Source of the DNA: Mesorhizobium sp.
GTDB taxonomy: Bacteria > Pseudomonadota > Alphaproteobacteria > Rhizobiales > Rhizobiaceae
DNA length: 6,918 nt
Assembly: GCA_030698645.1 (NCBI GenBank)
Contig: JAUYMV010000753.1
Span: 1 to 6,918, forward strand
Direction of reading: 5' to 3'
The notes under the pieces are model-generated. The model did not search any database, was not told the origin of the DNA, and was given only the letters and a program-made list of their open reading frames with translations. Positions 1 to 5,547 of the stretch are shown here, one piece after another; position 1 is the first letter of the stretch; the number at the start of each line of letters is the position of its first letter. Both the position numbers and the translations under genes were made by a program.

Positions 1-958
1 GGCTCAAGACCCGGCGCGACCACAGCCGGTTGAACTCGCGCAGCGTCTCGCCGATGCGTGTGCCGCCGGACCAGTCCTTCACCGCGCCCGCGCAGTCGGC
101 AAGCGCCGCGTCCGGATCGCGGTGGCGCATCTGCCGCGTCAGATTGGTCAGTCGCGTGCCGAAGACGAAGGTGTGCACGCGCCGCCTCTTTTCAGTCAGC
201 GCGTGCAGGAAATGCAGGAAGATCCGCGTGTACTGGCTCATCGAGCCGGAAATGTCGGCAAGCACCACCAGCGGCGGGTGGATTTCGCGCGGCCGCCGGA
301 ATTTCGGCAGGATCAGTTCGCCGCCGGTCCTGAGCGAGGTGCGCATCATGGCGCGCGGATCGATCCGCCCGCCACGCGGGTCCGACTTGAACCGCCGCGT
401 GCGCACCAGGTCGATCGGCAGGTTCAGCCTGGCGATGGCCTGCTTGGCCTCGTCGATCTCGCGCGCCGACATCTGCGCGAAATCCTTCTCGCGCAGCACC
501 TCGTTGCCGGAAAAGGTCAGGCGCGCATCGACCTCGACTTCGGGCACTTCCTCCGGCCTGGCATTTTTCTGGTGGCCCTCGAACATCGCCTGGCTGACGC
601 GGTTTTCGGCGGCGCGCGGCTTCTGCTTCTCGCGCATGTTCGGCGCCACCGGCGAAAACATCGCCAGCATCTTCTCGATCAGTTCGCGCGACTTCCAGAA
701 CAGGCGGAACGCCTCGTCGAAGACCGCATGGTCCTCGTGCCGGGTCACCAGCACGGCGTGCAGCGTCCAGTAGAAATCGTCGCGCGTGCCGATGCCGGCG
801 ACCAGGACCGCGTCGATCGCATCGATGACCGCGGCCGGACCGACCCGCATGCCGGATTTGCGGAGCGCGCGGGCGAAGTAGACGATGTTGTCGGCGATCC
901 GCCCGTCCGGGACGGCTTCACGCGGCACTGTCGAAGCGGCTTTCGGCACGGCGGTCAC
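1..958 (-). CDS. CoxE-type VWA domain protein (3' end off left edge)
   Basis: This is a partial gene: 319 codons are visible and the C-terminus lies beyond base 1. The N-terminal part resembles the CoxE family, with NIVYFARALRKSG near residues 21-33 and DFYWTLHAVL near 58-67. A charged linker follows, then a VWA domain. Its metal-ion-dependent adhesion site is visible as D235-I-S-G-S239-M-S, and the conserved threonine is T300 in SGGTRIG; the last aspartate motif is off the edge. CoxE-like proteins work in the cytoplasm with a MoxR ATPase to mature or remodel a client enzyme, classically the molybdenum site of carbon monoxide dehydrogenase. I chose the GTG at 958 because it overlaps the ATPase stop as GTGA, which suggests translational coupling; a second in-frame GTG lies at 949. 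No strong Shine-Dalgarno precedes either. The family is secure, but the client is not visible. Confidence 0.9.
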   Translation of the reverse strand, partial: MTAVPKAASTVPREAVPDGRIADNIVYFARALRKSGMRVGPAAVIDAIDAVLVAGIGTRDDFYWTLHAVLVTRHEDHAVFDEAFRLFWKSRELIEKMLAMFSPVAPNMREKQKPRAAENRVSQAMFEGHQKNARPEEVPEVEVDARLTFSGNEVLREKDFAQMSAREIDEAKQAIARLNLPIDLVRTRRFKSDPRGGRIDPRAMMRTSLRTGGELILPKFRRPREIHPPLVVLADISGSMSQYTRIFLHFLHALTEKRRRVHTFVFGTRLTNLTRQMRHRDPDAALADCAGAVKDWSGGTRIGETLREFNRLWSRRVLS

Positions 959-1887
959 TCGGCCGCGGAGGCAAGCTCCGCCTGGACTTCCTTGAGGATG
1001 CGGCGGCCTTCGCCCTGCTCGATGCGGGCGATGTCGTCCTGATATTTGAGCAGCACGCCGATCGTGTCGGACACCGTCTCCGGGTCGAGCGCCACCTTAT
1101 CCAGCTCCGTCAGGGCGCCGGCCCAGTCGATCGTCTCGGCGACGCCCGGCACCTTGAACAGCTCGATCTGGCGCAGCTTCTGGATGAATCGGACGACTTC
1201 CTCCGACAGGCGCTTGTTGGCCTGCGGCACCTTCCGGCGGACGATTTCGAGCTCGCGCTCGGCGTTCGGATAGTCGACCCAGTGATAGAGACAGCGCCGC
1301 TTCAGCGCGTCGTGGATTTCACGAGTGCGGTTGGTGGTGATGATGACGATCGGCGGCTCCTCGGCCTTGATCGTGCCGAGTTCGGGGACGGTGACCTGAT
1401 AGTCGGACAGGATTTCGAGCAGGAACGCCTCGAAGGCCTCGTCGGTGCGGTCGAGTTCGTCGATCAGGAAGACCGGCGCCGCGCCCTTGGCGCCGGTCAG
1501 CGCATCGAGCACCGGCCGCCGGATCAAATATTTTTCCGAGAAGACGTTCTTCTCCATGTCCTTGCGGTCGACAGAGCCGGCCGCTTCCTCCATGCGGATC
1601 TCGATCATCTGCGCGGCGTAGTTCCACTCGTAGACCGCCGACGAGACGTCGAGGCCCTCGTAGCACTGCAGGCGGATCAGTCGGCGGCCAAGGGAGGAAG
1701 CCAGCACTTTGGCGATCTCGGTCTTGCCGACGCCGGCCTCGCCCTCGAGGAACAGCGGACGGCGCATGCGCAGCGCGAGAAAAAGCACCGTGGCGAGCGA
1801 GCGGTCGGCGACATAGTCGGCGTCCTGCAGCATGTCGAGCGTCGCGTCGATCGACTCGGGGAAGGCGCGTGGGGTCATGTCTGACAT
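955..1887 (-). CDS. MoxR-family AAA+ ATPase (CoxD-like)
   Basis: A 310-residue AAA+ ATPase, full length for MoxR proteins. Walker A is GEAGVGKT at residues 49-56, Walker B is VFLIDE at 139-144, sensor 1 is N186 in IITTNRTRE, and the arginine finger region is R197-R198 in ALKRRC. The C-terminal helical lid continues to residue 310. MoxR ATPases act as chaperones with VWA-domain partners; the adjacent CoxE-type gene is that partner, so this is most like CoxD, which is known to help assemble the active site of CO dehydrogenase and related molybdenum hydroxylases. The ATG at 1887 is used, but an equally possible ATG lies three codons in, at 1878; neither has a clear Shine-Dalgarno. It follows the flavin reductase by 42 nt on the same strand and overlaps the VWA gene by 4 nt, so the three probably share a transcript. 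CoxD-like function is inferred from family and context. Confidence 0.93.
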   Translation of the reverse strand: MSDMTPRAFPESIDATLDMLQDADYVADRSLATVLFLALRMRRPLFLEGEAGVGKTEIAKVLASSLGRRLIRLQCYEGLDVSSAVYEWNYAAQMIEIRMEEAAGSVDRKDMEKNVFSEKYLIRRPVLDALTGAKGAAPVFLIDELDRTDEAFEAFLLEILSDYQVTVPELGTIKAEEPPIVIITTNRTREIHDALKRRCLYHWVDYPNAERELEIVRRKVPQANKRLSEEVVRFIQKLRQIELFKVPGVAETIDWAGALTELDKVALDPETVSDTIGVLLKYQDDIARIEQGEGRRILKEVQAELASAAE

Positions 1888-1929
1888 GAAGGCCGCCGTT
1901 CGGGGTAAGACGAGGACGCGCCCACGCGA

Positions 1930-2424
1930 TCAGAGTCCGTGATAGGCGCGGTTGAAATACATCAGCGGCGCGAGGCTATCGCCGATGCGGATCGATGTCA
2001 CCTTGCCGAAGATGACGCGATGCGTCGCCATGTCCTTGTGATCCACCACCTCGCAGTCGAGGCTGGCCATGGCGTCGGTGAGCACCGGCGCGCCGGTGGC
2101 GAGCTTCAGCCATTCGCCATGGGCGAAGCGTTCCTCCTGCGTCGCGGCGGTCAGTCCCGAAAAGGCATTGGCGAGGTCGAGATGCCGCATCGATAGCGTG
2201 TTCAACGCAAAGACGCCGTTCGTGGCGAACAGTTCGTTGGCGAGATTCTCGCGGTTGAGGCAGACCAGGATCATCGGCGGCTTGTCGGAGACCGAACAGG
2301 CGGCGATGACCGTCGTGCCGCGCCGGCCGGCCGGGCCGTCGGTGGTCACCACATGGACGGCGCCGGCGAAGCGCGCCATCGCGTCACGATAGAGCTGGGA
2401 GTCGATCTCGGTTTTTTTCAGCAA
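1930..2424 (-). CDS. RutF-like flavin reductase (FMN-binding split barrel), start uncertain
   Basis: The protein matches the flavin reductase family (HpaC/RutF type), which uses NAD(P)H to reduce FMN or FAD for a partner monooxygenase or oxidoreductase in the cytoplasm. Family marks are YRDAMARFAGAVHVVTTDG near the N-terminus, the flavin-binding stretch GTTVIAACSVSDKPP, ILVCLNR, FALNTLS, and the C-terminal YFNRAYHGL. It recalls E. coli RutF closely in these segments, but no other rut genes are present, so pyrimidine breakdown is not supported. The frame stays open to a GTG at 2484, but a promoter-like element at 2451-2478 would lie inside that longer gene. I therefore use the TTG at 2424, giving 164 residues, about the family length. 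An ATG at 2437 would be a better start but is one base out of frame, separated by an A7 tract. Its place before MoxR and VWA genes suggests a redox role alongside that module; this is inference. Confidence 0.88.
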   Translation of the reverse strand: MLKKTEIDSQLYRDAMARFAGAVHVVTTDGPAGRRGTTVIAACSVSDKPPMILVCLNRENLANELFATNGVFALNTLSMRHLDLANAFSGLTAATQEERFAHGEWLKLATGAPVLTDAMASLDCEVVDHKDMATHRVIFGKVTSIRIGDSLAPLMYFNRAYHGL

Positions 2425-2450
2425 GGTGGGATTCCATTGTGCGAGACCGA

Positions 2451-2478
2451 ATATAGGCGCGGACGCGCAAGTCACAAG
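2451..2478 (-). promoter_or_regulatory. putative promoter of the flavin reductase operon
   Basis: On the minus strand CTTGTG (2478-2473) lies 16 nt upstream of CTATAT (2456-2451). This resembles the housekeeping promoters of alphaproteobacteria (roughly CTTGAC, 17-18 nt, CTATAT); shifted by one base it reads TTGTGA with TATATT. Transcription would begin near 2444, giving a leader of about 20 nt before the TTG at 2424, or about 7 nt before the out-of-frame ATG at 2437. It would serve the flavin reductase, MoxR and VWA genes. This is a motif match only. Confidence 0.5.
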
Positions 2479-2512
2479 CGCCACGGCCTGCGTCGATTAT
2501 GGCCAGCGCCGA

Positions 2513-2535
2513 GAGCGGAGCGAGTTGCGCCGCTC
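2513..2535. repeat. imperfect inverted repeat between the divergent genes
   Basis: GAGCGG at 2513-2518 is the reverse complement of CCGCTC at 2530-2535. With a two-base bulge the arms extend by CG/CG around the loop AGTTG. An alternative pairing joins GGAGCG (2517-2522) with CGCTCC (2531-2536). It could be a hairpin in the leader of the binding-protein gene or a regulator site between the divergent units. There is no T-run after it, so it does not look like an intrinsic terminator. In GC-rich DNA such a repeat can arise by chance. Confidence 0.3.
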
Positions 2536-2607
2536 CCGTCGAGCCGTTACGAGTTCGGCATCGTTTCTGGCCACTCGTTCGCCGAGCCGCCCAACCCTTC
2601 GGCCATC

Positions 2608-3672
2608 ATGCGCCACGCATGCCTGATCCTCGTCCTTGCCTGCCTCGCGCTGACGGCCGCGGTCGCGGCGCGGGCACAGGCGATCGGCGTCGCCGCGCCG
2701 CTCACCGGGCCATCGGCGCTTCTGGGCCTGCAAATGAAGAACGGCGCCGAAGCGGCTGCTAATGCTCGCTCAATTACGGTCGAGATCGCCGACGATGCGT
2801 GCACGGTGGAGGGCGGCGCCGCGGCCGCCCGGCAGTTCGTCGCCGCCAAGGTCGAGGTCGTGACCGGCTTCTTGTGCACCGAATCGATCGAGGCCGCGCT
2901 GCCGATCCTGAAAGACGCCGGCATTCCGGTGATCGCGACCGGTGTGCGCACCGACAGCCTGACCGGCCGGAAGGGCAAGACCGGCTGGCCCGTGGTGCGC
3001 ACCGCGCCCCGGGCGGATGCCGAAATACAGGCGGCGGCGAACATTCTCGGCAGGCTCTGGCGCGGCGAACTTTTCGCCATCATCGACGACGGCACGATCT
3101 ATTCGCGCGAGTTGTCGGAGGGATTTCGCATCGCCATCGAAGCCCAGAGCCTCAAACCGGTCTTCATTGATACGTTCCGGCCGCAGTTGGACAACCAGAT
3201 CGGGCTCGCCGGGCGCCTGCGCAAATCCGGCGCGACGCATGTCTTCGCCGCCGGCGACCGCGCAGACCTGGCGATTCTCGGGCGTGACGCGGCCGAAATC
3301 GGCTATCTGGTGACCATCGCGGGCGGCGAGGTGCTGCGTTCCGTATCCGAGGGCGTCGATCTCGCCGACGGCACGCTGATGATCGGCCTGCCGGAAGCGG
3401 CGGAGATTGCCGATCCGGCGGTGGTCGCGTCGTTCCGGGCCGCCGGAATCGAGCCGGACGGCTATGTTTTGCCGGCCTATGCGTCGGTCGAAGTCGCCGC
3501 GCAGGCGCTGTCGGTCGCCAAATCGACCGATGCCGGGCTCCTCGATGTGCTCCTCGCCGAGGAGTTCCAGACGATCTTCGGCCCCATCGGTTTCGACGCC
3601 AAGGGCGACCGCACCGACAATCCCTATCGGCTCTACCGCTATCAGGGCGGCGCCTTCATCGAAGTGGACTGA
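2608..3672 (+). CDS. periplasmic substrate-binding protein, branched-chain amino acid (LivJ/LivK) type
   Basis: A 354-residue type 1 periplasmic binding protein of the branched-chain amino acid/amide ABC transporter class. The frame is open further upstream, but the ATG at 2608 begins a typical signal peptide (basic MRH, hydrophobic residues 5-20, cleavage after A21-R-A23). The mature protein opens with IGVAAPLTGPSALLGLQMKNG, the family's first strand and helix. C65 and C90 are 25 residues apart, the spacing of the single disulfide I recall in LivJ (Cys53-Cys78), so one is likely here. The usual NAAGG-G-type loop before the second strand is missing: A51-N-A-R goes almost directly into ITVEIADD, making lobe 1 compact. 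Family members bind leucine-like amino acids, amides, urea or aromatic compounds outside the cytoplasmic membrane; the ligand cannot be read here. No permease or ATPase gene is visible. The P1 hydrolase gene begins 5 nt after the stop, suggesting co-transcription. Confidence 0.9.
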   Translation: MRHACLILVLACLALTAAVAARAQAIGVAAPLTGPSALLGLQMKNGAEAAANARSITVEIADDACTVEGGAAAARQFVAAKVEVVTGFLCTESIEAALPILKDAGIPVIATGVRTDSLTGRKGKTGWPVVRTAPRADAEIQAAANILGRLWRGELFAIIDDGTIYSRELSEGFRIAIEAQSLKPVFIDTFRPQLDNQIGLAGRLRKSGATHVFAAGDRADLAILGRDAAEIGYLVTIAGGEVLRSVSEGVDLADGTLMIGLPEAAEIADPAVVASFRAAGIEPDGYVLPAYASVEVAAQALSVAKSTDAGLLDVLLAEEFQTIFGPIGFDAKGDRTDNPYRLYRYQGGAFIEVD

Positions 3673-3677
3673 ACAGC

Positions 3678-4688
3678 ATGCCGTTTCGCCCCGGACCGAC
3701 CAATCTCCTCACCGACGTCGCCGGACTGCGCGTCGGCCACTCGGGCGACCCGGTGCTGAAGTCGGGCGTGACGGCAATTCTCTGCGACGACACAGCCGTT
3801 GCGGCCGTGCAGGTGCTCGGCGGCGCGCCGGGCACGCGGGAAACCGATCTGCTCGAGCCGCACAATTCCGTCGAGGCGATCAATGCGATCGTGCTGTCCG
3901 GCGGCTCCGCCTTCGGGCTCGATGCGGCGTCCGGCGTCCAGGCGGCGTTGCGCGAACAGGGCATCGGCTTTCGCGTGCGCGAAAACCTGATCCCGATCGT
4001 GCCCGCGGCCATCCTGTTCGACCTTCAGAATGGCGGCGACAAGGACTGGGGCCGCTATCCGCCCTACCGGGAACTCGGTTACGAGGCGGCGATGGCCGCG
4101 CGGGTCGCGTTCGACATCGGCACGGCTGGCGCCGGCATCGGCGCGCTGACGGCCGGTCTCAAGGGCGGGCTGGGCTCGGCCTCCACGCTGCTCGACTGCG
4201 GCATCACGGTCTCGGCCCTGGTCGCGGCCAACCCGACCGGATCGGTCACGGTCGGCAATACCCGGCACTTCTGGGCCGCGCCGTTCGAACTCGGCGACGA
4301 GTTCGGCGGGCTCGGCCTGCCGCATCCGATGCCCGCCGACGCCGCCGACATCCGGCTGAAGTTCCGCGAGCAGGCGCGCGCGGGCGGCAACACGACCATC
4401 GCGGTCATCGCCACCGATGCGAAGCTCTCGAAGGCCGAAGCCAAACGGCTGGCGATCGCCGCGCATGACGGCTTCGCGCGCGCCATCTGGCCGGTGCACA
4501 CACCGATCGACGGCGACCTGATCTTCGCTCTCGCCACCGGGCGCTGCAACGTCGCGCTCGACCATGACAACGCGCTCGACCTCTTTGCCGCGGCCGGCGC
4601 GACGATGGCGCGGGCCATCGCGCGCGCGGTGTTTGCCGCGACCCCGGCCGAAAACGACCTGTTTCCGGTCTGGTCGTCGGCGCGCTAA
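3678..4688 (+). CDS. P1-family self-processing aminopeptidase/amidase (DmpA/NylC superfamily)
   Basis: A 336-residue member of peptidase family P1, N-terminal nucleophile hydrolases that cleave themselves into alpha and beta chains. Known members include DmpA (L-aminopeptidase/D-esterase), beta-peptidyl aminopeptidases, and the nylon-oligomer hydrolase NylC. Family marks are TDVAGLRVGH (12-21), NAIVLSGGSAFGLDAASGV (69-87), AGAGIGALTAG (150-160) and VAANPTGSV (182-190). The cleavage site appears as G-G-N238/T239-T-I, so T239 should be the new N-terminal nucleophile, as in NylC (Asn266/Thr267) rather than the Gly-Ser of DmpA. Other likely active-site residues are K162, N185, D278 and D280, the last two in HTPIDGD. 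There is no signal peptide, so it acts in the cytoplasm. It starts 5 nt after the binding-protein stop, without a clear Shine-Dalgarno, which fits translational coupling. Its substrate, perhaps a beta-peptide, D-amino acid amide or other odd amide, is unknown. Confidence 0.92.
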   Translation: MPFRPGPTNLLTDVAGLRVGHSGDPVLKSGVTAILCDDTAVAAVQVLGGAPGTRETDLLEPHNSVEAINAIVLSGGSAFGLDAASGVQAALREQGIGFRVRENLIPIVPAAILFDLQNGGDKDWGRYPPYRELGYEAAMAARVAFDIGTAGAGIGALTAGLKGGLGSASTLLDCGITVSALVAANPTGSVTVGNTRHFWAAPFELGDEFGGLGLPHPMPADAADIRLKFREQARAGGNTTIAVIATDAKLSKAEAKRLAIAAHDGFARAIWPVHTPIDGDLIFALATGRCNVALDHDNALDLFAAAGATMARAIARAVFAATPAENDLFPVWSSAR

Positions 4689-4744
4689 GGCAGGCAATTC
4701 CAGCAACCGGGCTCGGCAACCCGACGCAACGACGCGCGACGTGC

Positions 4745-4750
4745 TAGATT
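4745..4750 (+). promoter_or_regulatory. weak candidate -10 element before the DUF2259-type gene
   Basis: TAGATT, within GTGCTAGATTG, lies 28 nt upstream of the ATG at 4779 and resembles alphaproteobacterial -10 elements. No convincing -35 is present at the right distance (about 4721-4727). The 90-nt gap after the P1 hydrolase contains no strong terminator, so read-through from upstream is also possible. Confidence 0.25.
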
Positions 4751-4767
4751 GAGGCGATTCCCGATCC

Positions 4768-4772
4768 AGGAG
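4768..4772 (+). promoter_or_regulatory. Shine-Dalgarno that fixes the start of the DUF2259-type gene
   Basis: AGGAG lies 6 nt upstream of the ATG at 4779, an ideal distance, and selects that ATG over an upstream in-frame TTG at 4749. It is the strongest ribosome binding site in the window. Four-base GATC arms flank it (4763-4766 and 4772-4775), which is probably incidental. Confidence 0.75.
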
Positions 4773-4778
4773 ATCCCG

Positions 4779-5501
4779 ATGCATCTGCTTCGACGCCTTG
4801 CACTCGCCGCCGTGCTCATTGTCCCCGGCGCCGCGCGCGCCGGCGACGTGGCCAATCTCGACATCCTGGGCTTCAGCGCGGATGGAGGCATCTTCGCATT
4901 CGAGGAATATGGCGAACTGGATGGGTCCGGCGACGCCTACTCCAACCGTTTCTACATCGACACGTCGACCGATCGGTTTGTCGCCGGGTCGCCGATCCGT
5001 ATCCGTCTCGAGGACGACATCGGTGCGATCGCCAATGCGCGGGCGCAATCGGCGGCGAAAGGCGAGCGGATCGTCCCGGCGACCGTCCTGGCCGCCAATC
5101 CAGGCTTTCTGGCCGGGTTCAACGCGATCACCGAATATTCGGCCGACCCCACCCGCATGTCGGTCAATCCGCGGCCGGTGTTCGCGCCGGTCGATCCGCC
5201 GTTGGAGTTCCGGCTCGAGGAATTTCCGCTGATCGCACCCGTGGCTTGCGAGAATCTTGGCGACATCATGGGATTCCGGCTGACCCGCATCAATGCCACG
5301 CATGGCGGGGTCACGACCGTGGTGCATGAGGACGGTTCGGTTCCGGCATCGCGCCGGTGCCCGAATGGCTACCGGATCGGCGGAATCCAGACCTGGATCA
5401 ACGACAATGGCGCACCGAAATTCGCGGTCCTGATCGCGGTCCGGAGCATGGGCTTCGAAGGACCGGACTATCGCTGGATCGCGGTCACGGGCAGCCTGTA
5501 G
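4779..5501 (+). CDS. predicted secreted protein, DUF2259 family
   Basis: A 240-residue secreted protein. The ATG at 4779 is fixed by the AGGAG site and begins a signal peptide: basic LLRR, hydrophobic LALAAVLIVPG, cleavage after A19-R-A21. The mature protein begins GDVANLDILGFSADGGIFAFEEYG, continues with GDAYSNRFYIDTSTDRFV, and ends with RIGGIQTWINDNG and a KFAVLIAVRSMGFEGPDYRWIAVTG strand pair. I recognise this as the DUF2259 type, a family of predicted secreted proteins with no known function. The repeated short beta-like segments (ILGFSADGGIFAFEEYG, YRWIAVTG) suggest an all-beta fold. C157 and C194 are the only cysteines of the mature chain and could form a disulfide in the periplasm. It lies 90 nt after the P1 hydrolase and 46 nt before the membrane protein gene. 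The family call is from memory of its motifs. Confidence 0.8.
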   Translation: MHLLRRLALAAVLIVPGAARAGDVANLDILGFSADGGIFAFEEYGELDGSGDAYSNRFYIDTSTDRFVAGSPIRIRLEDDIGAIANARAQSAAKGERIVPATVLAANPGFLAGFNAITEYSADPTRMSVNPRPVFAPVDPPLEFRLEEFPLIAPVACENLGDIMGFRLTRINATHGGVTTVVHEDGSVPASRRCPNGYRIGGIQTWINDNGAPKFAVLIAVRSMGFEGPDYRWIAVTGSL

Positions 5502-5547
5502 GGCGCCTAATGGTCAGATCGAACCGTTTCAGGGCGACGGCCCGGCC

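Noticed and set aside
122..1042. A 306-codon plus-strand open frame at the left end
   Set aside because: It is antisense to the CoxE-type VWA gene, whose adhesion-site motif is intact. The plus-strand product is His/Arg/Asp-rich without recognisable structure.
1930..2424. Assigning the flavin reductase as rutF of the pyrimidine (Rut) pathway
   Set aside because: The sequence resembles RutF, but no rutA-E or rutG genes are nearby, and the family is shared by many flavin reductases.
2353..2607. N-terminal extension of the binding protein to an upstream start
   Set aside because: The extension would overlap the divergent flavin reductase and place 85 non-conserved residues before a clear signal peptide that begins at 2608.
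2608..2643. Possible lipoprotein signal (cysteine at residue 12) in the binding protein
   Set aside because: The cysteine follows V-L-A and falls mid-way through the hydrophobic core, with a better signal peptidase I site at A21-R-A23.
3407..4468. A 353-codon plus-strand open frame spanning the binding protein and the hydrolase
   Set aside because: It is an out-of-frame reading of two well-supported genes, rich in Arg/Pro/Ser and lacking family motifs.
4689..4748. Intrinsic terminator after the P1 hydrolase
   Set aside because: Only a 4-bp CGGG/CCCG pairing is present, with no T-run.
3642..5327. A 561-codon open frame on the minus strand
   Set aside because: It lies opposite the P1 hydrolase and the DUF2259-type gene, both of which have clear family motifs. 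Its product is Arg/Asp/Gly-rich with no domain pattern, as expected for a shadow frame in GC-rich DNA.
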